Below are positions 36,936 through 46,354 of a stretch of DNA of 64,000 nucleotides, one piece after another (the stretch's first letter is position 1; each line of letters starts with the position of its first letter). The notes beneath the pieces are model-generated. The model was not told the origin of the DNA, searched no databases, and saw nothing but the letters and a program-made list of their open reading frames with translations. Source of the stretch: Caulobacter sp. NIBR2454 (GTDB lineage: Bacteria > Pseudomonadota > Alphaproteobacteria > Caulobacterales > Caulobacteraceae); the NCBI RefSeq assembly GCF_027474405.1, contig NZ_CP114871.1, positions 372,001 to 436,000 on the forward strand. Reading direction: 5' to 3'. The position numbers and the translations under genes were made by a program.

Positions 36936-37876
36936 ACGGCCTTCTCGTCGATAAAGCCGATCGGCGCGCGCCAGGTCAGCTTGCCCAGGCCCTTGGCCAT
37001 GCCGATGCGGTTGTCGATGCGATCGGGCTTGGCGAATTCGCCGCTGACCACGAACAGCCCCAGGTGGACCATGAACTGGGCCAGACCCAGGAAGCTCACC
37101 TTCACCCGCGTCCAAGTTTTGGCGTCGCTGGTGCCGATCCGAGAGGCCGCATAGTGCTGCGAGCCGCGCTTCATGCGGGTGATCATGTAATCGGGCTTGG
37201 TGCGGTCGGTCTCGATGAACTCGACCACCACCGCGTGCGGCGTCCAGACGAACCGGCGGCCTGCCAGGGCCAGGCGGAAGAGCAGCTGGGTGTCCTCGCC
37301 ATTGGCGTCGCCATAGGACACGTCGAACGGCTCGGGGATGTCGAGACAGGTGGCCACGCGGTAGGCGGAATTGCCGCTGCCCAGGCCTTTGCCCTTCTTG
37401 CGGACCCGACCGAACATGTGGATCGGCTCGTCGGCCTCCATCTGGAAGTCGAGGGTGTAGCGCCAGCCCTGCGGGTCCCAGGCCGGCGGATGTCCGCTCT
37501 CGAACTGGGGAAGCTTGGGGCCGAAACAGGCGTCCGCGCCGGTGCGGTCCAGACAGTCGGTCAGGGCGTCGATCCACCCTGCCCGCGGCGCTTCGTCGTC
37601 GTCCACGAAGGCCACATAGCGGCCTTGGGCGGCCTTGATCCCTAGGTTGCGGACGATGGAGACGTTGCGCCGCGCGTCGGCCAGATAAGTCACGGGCGAA
37701 GACGCCTTCGCCGCCAGTCCCTCGACCAGGGCGCGGGCCAGCCGCTCGGGATGGTTGTCGACCACCACCACCTCAAAACGCGCGCGGGGCGTGTCGGCGA
37801 AGAGCGCCTTCAGGGTGCGCTCCAGCAGATGCACGCGATCATAGCTCAGCACCACGACGCTGATATCGACGCTCAT
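36932..37876 (-). CDS. Family 2 glycosyltransferase
   Basis: A 314-residue GT-A enzyme. VVVVDNHPERLA is the nucleotide loop, AFVDDDEAPRAGW the metal site, and DANGEDTQLLFRLA the acceptor-side acid motif. The overall layout matches the convergent GT2 gene, including the LGSGNSAYRVATCLDIPEPFD stretch, so the two are paralogues with different specificity. Overlaps the sugar transferase gene by four bases (ATGA), so the two are translated together. Confidence 0.9.
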   Translation of the reverse strand: MSVDISVVVLSYDRVHLLERTLKALFADTPRARFEVVVVDNHPERLARALVEGLAAKASSPVTYLADARRNVSIVRNLGIKAAQGRYVAFVDDDEAPRAGWIDALTDCLDRTGADACFGPKLPQFESGHPPAWDPQGWRYTLDFQMEADEPIHMFGRVRKKGKGLGSGNSAYRVATCLDIPEPFDVSYGDANGEDTQLLFRLALAGRRFVWTPHAVVVEFIETDRTKPDYMITRMKRGSQHYAASRIGTSDAKTWTRVKVSFLGLAQFMVHLGLFVVSGEFAKPDRIDNRIGMAKGLGKLTWRAPIGFIDEKAV

Positions 37877-38523
37877 ATGCCGGTGCCCTTGATCACCACC
37901 CCGGCGGTCTTGGCCAGGATCATCAGATCCAGTCCCAGCGACCAGGTGCGGATGTATTCCAGGTCGCGCTCGACCCAGTCGTCATAGTTGTTGATCCGGT
38001 GCCGCCCCTCCACCTGCCACAGGCAGGTGATGCCCGGCTGCACGGTGAGCTTCTGGCGCTGGAAGGCGGTGAACTGCTCGTACTCGTGAACCCGCGGCGG
38101 ACGCGGCCCGACCAGGCTCAGGTCCCCCTTCAGCACGCTCCACAGTTGCGGCAGCTCATCCAGGCTGTACTTGCGAAGGACGTGGCCCAGCGGCGTGATG
38201 CGCGGATCGTTGGTCAGCTTGAAAGCCGGCCCCTCCATCTCGTTGAGATGTTGCAGAGCCGCCTCCTGGACGTCGGCGTCGGCGACCATTGTGCGGAACT
38301 TGTAGCCGTCGAACCGCCGGCCGCCCTGACCCACCCAATGGCAGGTGTAGAAGACGTCCCCGCGCGAGGTCGTCTTCACCAGCAGCATGATGAGCAGCAG
38401 GGCGGGCGACAGAAACACCAGGCCCAGGCCCGACAAGACGATGTCGATGGCGCGCTTGATCGCCAGTTGCGTCCTCACGTCGCGTCCGCCGGCGAAAACC
38501 AAGGGTTCCAGGGTATCAGTCAT
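37873..38523 (-). CDS. Undecaprenyl-phosphate sugar-1-phosphate transferase
   Basis: A 216-residue bacterial sugar transferase (PF02397 type) that starts polysaccharide assembly by moving a hexose-1-phosphate to undecaprenyl phosphate at the inner membrane. One re-entrant membrane helix at about residues 27-50 follows the [15 protein letters not shown] motif. Catalytic motifs [43 protein letters not shown] and [13 protein letters not shown] are all present. This is the short monotopic form, without the N-terminal four-helix domain. HfsE/PssY-type enzymes of Caulobacter belong to the same family. Confidence 0.93.
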   Translation of the reverse strand: MTDTLEPLVFAGGRDVRTQLAIKRAIDIVLSGLGLVFLSPALLLIMLLVKTTSRGDVFYTCHWVGQGGRRFDGYKFRTMVADADVQEAALQHLNEMEGPAFKLTNDPRITPLGHVLRKYSLDELPQLWSVLKGDLSLVGPRPPRVHEYEQFTAFQRQKLTVQPGITCLWQVEGRHRINNYDDWVERDLEYIRTWSLGLDLMILAKTAGVVIKGTGI

Positions 38524-38614
38524 TACGGCTAGGCTTTAAGCACGCCTTCGATGACTGGCGCGCGGCGAATATCGTCGCAGCCGGTCGCGAAAGCCTTAAG
38601 CTCGCAGGTAGATC

Positions 38615-39388
38615 GTGTCCGCTCCATTCCCCTCCGTCCGCTTCGCCGGCCTGCGCTTCACGCCGATGACCGTGGAGGCGAGCGTGCGCGCCCTGGCTGA
38701 ACGGCCGGCCCAGGCGCCGCTCTCGGCCTTCGTCACGCCGAACGCCGAGCATGCCTGGCTGCGCCGTCGCGACGCTGAGTTCGCCGCCTGTGGCGATACC
38801 TGCTTCATCAGCACCAATGACAGCCGCATCCTCGGCCGCGCCGCGCGGCTGGGCGGACTGGAGTTGCATTTCGCCCCCGGGGCCTATGTGGTCCGCGCCC
38901 TGTTCGATCAGGTCATCAAGCCCGACACGGCCTTGACCGTGATCGGCGGCGCCGAGCCGATGATCGCCGACCTGCGCGCCCAGTACGGCCTGACCAACCT
39001 CAAGCAGCACATCCCGCCCATGGGCTTCATCAACAAGCCCGACGCCGTGGACGAGGCGATCGCCTTCGTCGCCGCCAATCCCGCGCGCTTCATCTTCGTG
39101 GCCATGGGCCCGCCGCAGTCGGAGAAGTTTTGCCAGCGCCTGATCGCGGACGGCCGTGCCACGGGCCTGGCCCTGTGCATCGGCAGTTCGCTCACCGTCC
39201 TGACCGGAGCGGCTAATCCCGCGCCCGACTGGATGGAGCATTCGGGCCTGGTCTGGCTCTACCGGTTGGCCACCGAGCCCAAGCGGCTGTGGAAGCGCTA
39301 TCTGGTGCGCGGCATGTTCGGCCTGGGTCTGGCCTTGCGCGACGCCCTCCGCCTGCGGCTCGGCCTGTTGAAGCCGACCCATGTCTGA
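38615..39388 (+). CDS. WecG/TagA/CpsF-family glycosyltransferase
   Basis: A 257-residue enzyme from a GTG at 38615. Conserved family features are FVTPNAEHAWLRRRD near the N-terminus, VIGGAEPMIADL, GFINKPD, FIFVAMGPPQSEKFCQ with the nucleotide-binding region, and WMEHSGLVWLYRLATEPKRLWKRYL at the C-terminus. GT26-type; adds the second or later sugar to the lipid-linked intermediate. It lies 91 bases from the divergent sugar transferase gene and overlaps the polymerase gene by eight bases. Confidence 0.92.
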   Translation: MSAPFPSVRFAGLRFTPMTVEASVRALAERPAQAPLSAFVTPNAEHAWLRRRDAEFAACGDTCFISTNDSRILGRAARLGGLELHFAPGAYVVRALFDQVIKPDTALTVIGGAEPMIADLRAQYGLTNLKQHIPPMGFINKPDAVDEAIAFVAANPARFIFVAMGPPQSEKFCQRLIADGRATGLALCIGSSLTVLTGAANPAPDWMEHSGLVWLYRLATEPKRLWKRYLVRGMFGLGLALRDALRLRLGLLKPTHV

Positions 39389-40736
39389 ACTCGGCGTCAG
39401 GATCGCGGCCGGCGTCTGGCGGGACAACCTCGTCGAGCGTCGCCGTCGTCGCGAGGCCTGGATCGCCCTGGCGCTGGAGCGCCTCGCCTCGGTGCTGCTG
39501 GTTCTGACCCTGCTCTACGTGCTGATCGGCCCTTCGCCCTACTCACGCGGCCTGAATATCGACGAGGCCACGGGCGGCACCGAACTGTCGCCCATCAACC
39601 GCTACGCCTGGCTGGGCCTGATGGCTCTGGGCGGCCCGATTCTGCTACTGCGCTGGCGGCGGGTGATCGATGTGGCCCTGGCCACCTGGCCGCTCATCGC
39701 TCTTTTCATCTGGTTCGGCCTGACCACGGGTTGGGCCCTAGACCCAGCCGCCTCGAACCGCCGGTTCATTCTCTATGTGGTCGGGTTGGTGATCTGCGTC
39801 ACCATCGCCGTGGGGATTGAAGACCGACGCAAGGTCCTGGCCCTGATGGCGGGGGCGGGCGGCTTCGTCATGGTGGTGGACGCCTTGTCCTGGGTGGCGG
39901 CGCCCGGTCTTTCCATGACGGAGATCGGCCTGGCCGCCATTCACTCGCACAAGAACACCCTCGGCGCCGCCGCCCTGTTCGCGGCGCTGGCCTGCGGCGC
40001 CCAGACCCTGGCCCAAACACGAACTCGGGGGCGAACGATCTGGGGCGGCCTCGCCGGCCTGTCGATCTTGCTGCTGGTGGCCAGCCTGTCCAAGACCAGC
40101 ATGATCATTCTCGGTGGCCTGCTGGCCGTCGCGCCGGTCCTGGCCTTCCTCTCGCGCGCCCGACCCGGCGTGCGTTGGTCAGCGATGCTCGTGGCGATCG
40201 TGCTTGTGATCGGCGCCCTGTTCGCCTGGACGGCGATACACTTGGCGATCGGCGCCGACCCGCTCGGCCCGATCCGCACCGTGACCTTCACCATGCGCAC
40301 GGACGTGTGGAAGTTCGCGCTCGAGGAGTTCGCCGCCCATCCCTGGCGCGGCCTGGGCTTCGGCTCCTTCTGGGATATCGACCCGCGCCTGCAGCCCAGC
40401 CTCAAGGCGGACCTGTGGTTCGCCCAGCCTGACGCCGCCACCAACGGTTCGCACAATGGCTATATCGACCTGATGGTCACCACAGGGCTGATCGGGCTGG
40501 CCGGCGGGCTGGCCGTGCTGTTTCGCTGGATCGGCAAGGCCTGGGATCTGGTGCGGATCAGCGCGCGCAACGATGGCCTGGCCCTGTTTCTCGGCATCTT
40601 CGCCTTGGCTGTCTTCGTCCATAACTTCATGGAGAGCAGCTATTTCACCGCCAATTCCCTGTTTGGATTTCTGATCCTGCTCACCGGAGTGCTGATTGAC
40701 GCGCAGTCCCGTGACCGCGCCGCAGAAGTACGATGA
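39381..40736 (+). CDS. O-antigen ligase/polymerase family protein (Wzy-like)
   Basis: A 451-residue integral membrane protein with about ten to twelve helices and the family loop near residues 330-360 (GLGFGSFWDID, then TNGSHNGYIDLMVTTGLIGL), the signature of the O-antigen ligase/polymerase domain. The SHKNTLGAAALF motif also fits. In this Wzx/Wzy context it most likely polymerises the repeat unit in the periplasm. The last 56 bases overlap the 3' end of the convergent flippase gene. Confidence 0.9.
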   Translation: MSELGVRIAAGVWRDNLVERRRRREAWIALALERLASVLLVLTLLYVLIGPSPYSRGLNIDEATGGTELSPINRYAWLGLMALGGPILLLRWRRVIDVALATWPLIALFIWFGLTTGWALDPAASNRRFILYVVGLVICVTIAVGIEDRRKVLALMAGAGGFVMVVDALSWVAAPGLSMTEIGLAAIHSHKNTLGAAALFAALACGAQTLAQTRTRGRTIWGGLAGLSILLLVASLSKTSMIILGGLLAVAPVLAFLSRARPGVRWSAMLVAIVLVIGALFAWTAIHLAIGADPLGPIRTVTFTMRTDVWKFALEEFAAHPWRGLGFGSFWDIDPRLQPSLKADLWFAQPDAATNGSHNGYIDLMVTTGLIGLAGGLAVLFRWIGKAWDLVRISARNDGLALFLGIFALAVFVHNFMESSYFTANSLFGFLILLTGVLIDAQSRDRAAEVR

Positions 40737-41967
40737 GCAAGGCCGCCATGGCCGCCGCCTCCGCCGCCTGACCCACCGCCGTTCCCAGGACCGCGCCTCG
40801 CGGCCCCGCCAGGTTCAGACCGACGAGGATCGCGCTCATGGCGATCAGCGAGGCCCCGGCGTTGGCCAGGGCCAGGGCCTTGAACGCCTTTATCGACTGC
40901 AGGCCGGTGTTGATCACGATCTGGACGAAGCTGGTCGCCGCGCACAGGCCCCAGAGCATCACCAGCCCCGCCTCGCCCAGGTACTTGCCGCCGAACACAT
41001 GGCCGGAAATGAAAGGCCAGGCGACGACGACAGCGCTGGTCCAGACCCCGGTGACGACCACCCCGCCCAGCGCCGCCAGCGACAGCAGCCAGGCCAGGCC
41101 CTTGGCGTCGCCCGCCTCGCGCCGCGCGACCAGATCCGGTCGCGCCGCCATCGCCCAGGACGAGGCCAGCAGGGCCGGCGGGCGTAGCAGCAGTTGGGTC
41201 GCTGACAGCGTGGCCAGGGCCACCGCCCCTGCGGTCCCCGCCACGGCGAAGACGTAGAAGCGCGCCAGCACCTCGGTGCTCGCCACCCCCAGGAAGATCC
41301 AGCCGCTTTCGCGAGCGTACGGTCCATAGGCGCGCAGGGAGGAAACCAAGCCGCTAACAATCTCGCGCACCGCTGGCGACCAGGCACCCCACAGCACCAC
41401 GGCTCCATAGGCCCCGGCCAGGATCAGCAGGGCCTGCTCGGCGCTCAGGCCATCGGTTCCCGCCGCCAAGGCGGCGGCGGTCAGGCCGGCGGCGGCCAGG
41501 ACCAGCACCGCCCCGGTCCGCGCCGTGGCGGCGATGACGTCCCGGCGGGAAAATCGCAGGGCGCGGCCATACTGCTGCGCCAGGAAGGCCACCAGATAGA
41601 CCGCCCCCGCCGTTGCGCCCAGATCGTTGCCAAGGCTTCGCAGGGCCAGCGCGGCCAGCAGGGCGACCACGCCCACGGCTGCCAGGAAGACGAGGTTGAC
41701 CCCCGCCATCACGCTTTCGACCCGCGCCCGCTGCGCCTCGAAGCCCGGCCCGAACGGCGTCACCTGCAGGTGGCATACGCTCACCGCGTTCTGCACGCTG
41801 GCCATGACGTAGCCGAGCGCGCCCCAGAACACGAAGACCCCATAGTCCTCCGGCGTCACCAGCCGGATCAGGACCAGGTTGACCCCCAGGTTCAGGATCG
41901 ACGACAGCCCTTGCTCGACGGCCGAGGTCAGGTAGCGGCGCATGAGCAGGTCAGTTGATGACGCCAT
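40681..41967 (-). CDS. Polysaccharide flippase (Wzx-like, MOP family)
   Basis: A 428-residue membrane protein with about twelve to fourteen helices. The start MASSTDLLMRRYLTSAVEQGLSSIL and the LVTPEDYGVFVFWGAL motif are typical of O-antigen flippases (RfbX/Wzx). Exports lipid-linked repeat units across the inner membrane. Its start overlaps the end of the wza-like gene by 17 bases, so the two are translationally coupled. The 3' end overlaps the convergent Wzy gene by 56 bases. An alternative start eight codons in is possible. Confidence 0.9.
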   Translation of the reverse strand: MASSTDLLMRRYLTSAVEQGLSSILNLGVNLVLIRLVTPEDYGVFVFWGALGYVMASVQNAVSVCHLQVTPFGPGFEAQRARVESVMAGVNLVFLAAVGVVALLAALALRSLGNDLGATAGAVYLVAFLAQQYGRALRFSRRDVIAATARTGAVLVLAAAGLTAAALAAGTDGLSAEQALLILAGAYGAVVLWGAWSPAVREIVSGLVSSLRAYGPYARESGWIFLGVASTEVLARFYVFAVAGTAGAVALATLSATQLLLRPPALLASSWAMAARPDLVARREAGDAKGLAWLLSLAALGGVVVTGVWTSAVVVAWPFISGHVFGGKYLGEAGLVMLWGLCAATSFVQIVINTGLQSIKAFKALALANAGASLIAMSAILVGLNLAGPRGAVLGTAVGQAAEAAAMAALLIVLLRRGHGTARQSALR

Positions 41968-42679
41968 CGCCCCTGTTGACGTTGAAGTTGCGGCTGAAGG
42001 GCAGGACCCCGGTGATGTACTGGGCCACGAACAGGTCCACTTCCGCGATGCCGCTGCGCGGCACGAAAATCAGGTCGCCTGGCAGCAGCGGGAAGTTCTG
42101 GCTGTTGTCCGCCTCGTTGATCATGTCCGCCACGTCGACGACGCGCATGGCCAGCTTGCGGTCGCCGACCCGCTGGCGCAGCACCACGACCTTGCCTGTG
42201 CGGGCGGTTTCCTGGAAGCCGCCGGCCAGCATCACGGCCTGGGCGGCGTTCAGGTCGCCCTTGATCTGATGCACGCCCGGCAGGCGGACTTCGCCGCCCA
42301 CATAGATCTGCGACGAGCCATAGGTGGTGACCAGCGCCTCGACCTGCGGGTTGCGCAGGACCGACGAATAGCTGCGCGTCAGGGTGGCGTTCAATTCCTC
42401 GGCGGTGAGGCCCGAAACCTTAATCGGGCCGGCAAGCGGCAAAACGACGCGACCATCCGGGCCGACCACCAGACGGGCGTTCATGTCGGGGTTGATCAGG
42501 AAGTTCAGGCTCAGCTCATCGCCCGCGCCGACGCGGTATCGATAGTCGGCGTCGGTCCATTCCACGAAGGCTTGCCGCGCCTCAGCCCTGCTGGCGCGGC
42601 TTTGCGACGGGCCTGCCGCACAGGCGGCCAGGAGCGATGCGAGCATGGCGCAAGCGATGGCCACTCGAATTTCCCGCAC
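41951..42679 (-). CDS. Polysaccharide export lipoprotein (Wza-like)
   Basis: A 242-residue protein from a GTG at 42679 with AGGAT upstream. The lipoprotein signal peptide ends in the lipobox LAAC (Cys20). YRVGAGDELSLNFL opens the polysaccharide-export domain and GGEVRLPGVHQIKGDLNAAQAV is the SLBB-type segment. Builds the outer-membrane export channel. It is shorter than E. coli Wza, as in HfsD-type alphaproteobacterial proteins. Divergent from the Wzc-like gene across 184 bases. Confidence 0.93.
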   Translation of the reverse strand: MREIRVAIACAMLASLLAACAAGPSQSRASRAEARQAFVEWTDADYRYRVGAGDELSLNFLINPDMNARLVVGPDGRVVLPLAGPIKVSGLTAEELNATLTRSYSSVLRNPQVEALVTTYGSSQIYVGGEVRLPGVHQIKGDLNAAQAVMLAGGFQETARTGKVVVLRQRVGDRKLAMRVVDVADMINEADNSQNFPLLPGDLIFVPRSGIAEVDLFVAQYITGVLPFSRNFNVNRGDGVIN

Positions 42680-42863
42680 GATTCATCCTCCCGTTGCGGC
42701 GCGGCGCGCCGACACCCTGCGCCATAGCGACAAGACGTCCATTTCACCATCGACGCCTGACTAAACCCCTAAAAGATCAGCCTTCGTTAAGCATATCGGC
42801 TCATGGCTTTTGGTTAAGGCCGCGCAAGTTCGCGAGGCCCTCTGGAGACCGCACGGCCTAGCG

Positions 42864-44966
42864 ATGAGCAGCCTGGCGATGGAGAGTGACCCGCCCCTGT
42901 CGGCGGCGGCGCCCCGTAGGGCGCGCGTGTCCTTGACCGCGCGGGACTTTCTCACGCCTGTCTTCTACTACAAGCGCATCGCCATCATCGCCTTCCTGGT
43001 TCCGGTTCTGCTGGCGCTGGTCGCCGCGGTTCTGGCTAAGCCGGTCTACACAGCCCAGTCGCGGCTGCTGATCCTGTTGGGCAGCGAGTACACCTTCCGC
43101 AGCGGTGCGGCCGGCGACGAGCGGGTCAGTTTCGACCGCGCCCAGATCGTCAATGCCGAGATGGAGATTCTCCAGTCGCGCGAACTGCGCCTGCGCACCA
43201 TCCGCGAGGTCGGGCTGGAGAAGATTTATCCCGGGACCGCTCCCACCCCCGCCGCCCTCGACCGCGCGGCCGAGCAACTGAGCCGCGATCTCGCCGTCCA
43301 GGCCATTCCGCAGTCGAACGTGGTCGAGGTCTCCCTGCGCAACCGCGAGCCGCGCGTCGCCGCCGAGGTGCTGGGCAAGCTGCTCGCGCTCTATGCCGAG
43401 CGCCGCCTGGAGGTCTTCCAGCAGGCCGACATCCAGGCAGTGGTCGAGCAGCGCGACAACCTGCGCCGCCGCCTGGACGAGATCGAAGGCAGCATCACGC
43501 GCTTCTCCGACGAACACAGCTTGTCGGACTATTCCCAGGACCTGATCGACGCCCAGGCGCAGAAGACCGCCCTGAGCGCCCAGATCCAGCAGTTCGACCA
43601 GCAGATCGCCTCGGCTCAGGCCCGCACTCGCCAGTATCGCGGCAGGAGCGCCGCCGCCCCTCAGGACATCGAACTGCAGTCCGACATCGGCCCCTCCATG
43701 GCGAGCCAGGACCTCAACCTGACCCTGCTGCGTCTGCAGGAACAGCGCCGCCAGGCCGTCGCAAAGTTCAAGGACGGCTACCCGCTCATCAAGGAGCTGG
43801 ACGCCCAGATCGCCACCGTCCAGGCCGCCATCGCCGCCGCCCCCAAGCAGCAGCTCGAAGTGGTCCGTCGCGGCGCCAATCCCCTGCGGCAACAGTTCGA
43901 CGCCGCCCTGGCCACCAATGAGAGCGAGGCCGCGGGTCTGTCCGTCGGCCGCCAGCGACTTGAGCAGAGCCTCCAGGCCGCCCAGGTCCGCGTCGACGAG
44001 CTAGTTGGCATCGGGCCTGTCTGGCGCGAACTGCTGCGCAACCGCAGCGTCATCGAGGCCGCCTATCAGGAGATCGCCAAACGGGCCGAGGACGCCCGGC
44101 TGGAGAGCATCTTCTCCCGCTCGCGCGCCAACGTGCGGGTGATCCAGGCGCCCGAAGCCCTACCGTCCGGCCACAGCGGGCGACTGACCATCCTGGCCAT
44201 CGGCGTCCTGCTTGGCGCGGTCAGCGCCGCCGCTGGCGTGGTCATCGCCGCCACCTTCTCGCAGGTGATGATCTCCCCCGCCGATGTGGAGGCCAAACTG
44301 GAGCTGCCGACCCTGGCCGCGCCTCCCGCCATCGACGGCCAGAAGCCGCCCCACGTGCGCCTCGACCAGTTGCGCCCGGTCTTCCTCAGTCACGACGACA
44401 GCGGCTTTTTGATGCGCATTCTGGCCACGGTGGGCCGCGAGCATCACGCCCTGGTCCAGTTCATCGCCGCCAACACCGGCGAGGGGACATCCAGCCTCGC
44501 CCTAGACTTCGCCATCGCCGCCGCCCAGCGCAAGCAGCGCGTCCTGCTGCTCGACGTCGAGCCGGAAGGCGGCGGCGTGATCGGCCACCTGCGGTCGCAG
44601 GGCGCGACTCTGTCGGCCACGGAAACCGCCGGCGGCGTCATGCGCGTCGGCTCCAGCCGCCTCTACGTGGCTTCGACCCGCGGCCTGGACCTGTCGGAAG
44701 ACCGGCTGTCCAGCGCGATCATCGCCGCCCGCAACAGCTTCGACCTGGTGGTCATGGCCGCGCCCGCCCTGCAACAATCCTATCTGGGGGTCACCCTTAG
44801 CGGCCTGTCCGATCTGACCGCCGTCGTCATCGAGGCCGAACAGACTCGCGCCGCCGTGGTCCGCAACCTGCTCGACAAGCTCGACGCCGCCGGCGCCGAC
44901 GTGGCCGGCGCCATCCTCAACAAGCGTCGCTTCTACATTCCCCGCCTGATCTACGGCTGGCTCTAG
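42864..44966 (+). CDS. Wzc-like polysaccharide co-polymerase with degenerate P-loop domain
   Basis: About 700 residues from the ATG at 42864 (a TTG further up is less likely). An N-terminal membrane helix (about residues 38-58), Wzz domain and coiled coil (about residues 190-290), a second helix near residue 440, and a C-terminal P-loop fold. The Walker A position reads ANTGEGTSSLALDF (about residue 536), with Thr replacing the catalytic Lys. No tyrosine cluster at the C-terminus (ends RRFYIPRLIYGWL). It may therefore not be an active tyrosine kinase, acting instead as a chain-length regulator like HfsA. Its stop shares CTAG with the convergent MFS gene. Confidence 0.9.
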   Translation: MSSLAMESDPPLSAAAPRRARVSLTARDFLTPVFYYKRIAIIAFLVPVLLALVAAVLAKPVYTAQSRLLILLGSEYTFRSGAAGDERVSFDRAQIVNAEMEILQSRELRLRTIREVGLEKIYPGTAPTPAALDRAAEQLSRDLAVQAIPQSNVVEVSLRNREPRVAAEVLGKLLALYAERRLEVFQQADIQAVVEQRDNLRRRLDEIEGSITRFSDEHSLSDYSQDLIDAQAQKTALSAQIQQFDQQIASAQARTRQYRGRSAAAPQDIELQSDIGPSMASQDLNLTLLRLQEQRRQAVAKFKDGYPLIKELDAQIATVQAAIAAAPKQQLEVVRRGANPLRQQFDAALATNESEAAGLSVGRQRLEQSLQAAQVRVDELVGIGPVWRELLRNRSVIEAAYQEIAKRAEDARLESIFSRSRANVRVIQAPEALPSGHSGRLTILAIGVLLGAVSAAAGVVIAATFSQVMISPADVEAKLELPTLAAPPAIDGQKPPHVRLDQLRPVFLSHDDSGFLMRILATVGREHHALVQFIAANTGEGTSSLALDFAIAAAQRKQRVLLLDVEPEGGGVIGHLRSQGATLSATETAGGVMRVGSSRLYVASTRGLDLSEDRLSSAIIAARNSFDLVVMAAPALQQSYLGVTLSGLSDLTAVVIEAEQTRAAVVRNLLDKLDAAGADVAGAILNKRRFYIPRLIYGWL

Positions 44967-46270
44967 GCGGGCTGCGCGGCGTAGGCGGCCGATAGCTGGC
45001 GATAAGCCCTGGAGCGGAAAGCCAGGATCGTCATCACCACCCCCAGCAGGCCAGCCAGGGTGAAGACCAGGGCCATGCCCCGCTCCGGCCCGCGTCCGTA
45101 CCAGTCTCCGATCGCATCCGCTCCCGCGCCCGTCGTCATTAGGGGCACGAAGAGGAACTGGGTCAGCGGCCCGATGAGGAAAGCGGTGATGGGCGACGCC
45201 GCCTGCTCGATGGACTGGGCGAAGCCGAATACGCGCCCCTGACGCTCGAACGGCACCACCTTCTGCAGGGTCGTGTGTTCGGCCGCTTCGGCATAGGGGC
45301 CAAGGAGCAGCCAGATGAAGCAGCCCCCCGCCAGCAGGGGGATGGACGACTGCACGGTGAACACCGCCGCCACGGTCCAGGTGATCAGGTTGACCACGAG
45401 CAGGGTGCGCAGCGGATTGCGCCCCAGCCCCGTCTTGGCGATGATCAGCCCGCTCAGGATGAAGGCGCAGGACACCACGCCCCACAGCAGGCCCCAGGCC
45501 TCCACCCTCATCAGCGACAGGCCGTAGGCGTCCATCAGCGCCATGAAGACCCCGCCCAGCAGATTGTTCATGGCGGCGAAGAAGATCAGGGCGAAGAGGC
45601 CGGGCACCGCGGCCACCACCTTGATCGTGCCTTTCAGATCGACCTGCTTGGCGGGCTTGTCTCCGCCCTCATGAGGGGCGGGCTCCGGCTCCTGAAGGAC
45701 CACGAAGGCAAGATGGATCATGGCCGCGACTGTGAAGCCCATGGCGCAAGCCAGCGTCGCCACCATCCCGCCTCGGGCGACAAGGAAGCCGCTGATCACG
45801 GAGGTGGTGAGAAAGCCGATCCCCGTGACCATGCCGACCAGCCCATTGACTTTGTCGCGGCGGTCCTCGGCGACCATCGCGGTCACCAGGGTCGGCAGGG
45901 CGATATTGCGCACGTTACCCGCGATCACTCCGATCATCACCACCACGATGAAACCCCACAGCAAGGGACCGTCGATCTGGGTCAGCTGTTCCGGCGGCGC
46001 AAGCAGGCACAGCGCAAGCGACAGGGCGTAGAAGATCAGCGAAATCAGGCTCGATCCCAGCATCGCCGTCTTCTTGCGATGATGATCGACCAGGCTGCCG
46101 AACCAGATTCCTGACGCGGCCGTCATCACCAGATAGACGCCGGCGATCATGCCGGTGGCGAAGACCGAGCGCGTCTCCAGATAGACCCAGAAGGTCAGGG
46201 CGAACCACACCGTGAAGTTTACGATGTTGGCCAGCAGGTTGTTTCCAAGAACGGCGTAGAACGGCCTCAT
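44963..46270 (-). CDS. MFS transporter (DHA-type)
   Basis: A 435-residue protein with twelve predicted membrane helices. The SGIWFGSLVDHHRKKTAML loop after helix 2 is the MFS G-x-x-x-D-R/H-x-x-R/K motif. The split into two six-helix halves with a long charged loop (PEPAPHEGGDKPAKQVD, about residues 190-210) is typical. Substrate unknown; close to EntS-like or drug/sugar efflux groups. It ends on the shared CTAG and lies 84 bases after the GH43 stop on the same strand, so it may or may not belong to the xylan unit. Confidence 0.88.
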   Translation of the reverse strand: MRPFYAVLGNNLLANIVNFTVWFALTFWVYLETRSVFATGMIAGVYLVMTAASGIWFGSLVDHHRKKTAMLGSSLISLIFYALSLALCLLAPPEQLTQIDGPLLWGFIVVVMIGVIAGNVRNIALPTLVTAMVAEDRRDKVNGLVGMVTGIGFLTTSVISGFLVARGGMVATLACAMGFTVAAMIHLAFVVLQEPEPAPHEGGDKPAKQVDLKGTIKVVAAVPGLFALIFFAAMNNLLGGVFMALMDAYGLSLMRVEAWGLLWGVVSCAFILSGLIIAKTGLGRNPLRTLLVVNLITWTVAAVFTVQSSIPLLAGGCFIWLLLGPYAEAAEHTTLQKVVPFERQGRVFGFAQSIEQAASPITAFLIGPLTQFLFVPLMTTGAGADAIGDWYGRGPERGMALVFTLAGLLGVVMTILAFRSRAYRQLSAAYAAQPA

Positions 46271-46354
46271 GAACTTTCCCTGCGCGGCGTGATCGGCCCT
46301 CTGGTCGAATTTCTCGCGCCGGAAGGCAAGCCCATGTCGACGAACGCCTACGCG

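Noticed and set aside
35988..44966. Assignment as the holdfast (hfs) locus
   Set aside because: The families match (Wza, Wzc-like, Wzx, Wzy, sugar transferase, GT2, WecG). But wza and wzc are divergent and no deacetylase is present, so another exopolysaccharide is as likely.
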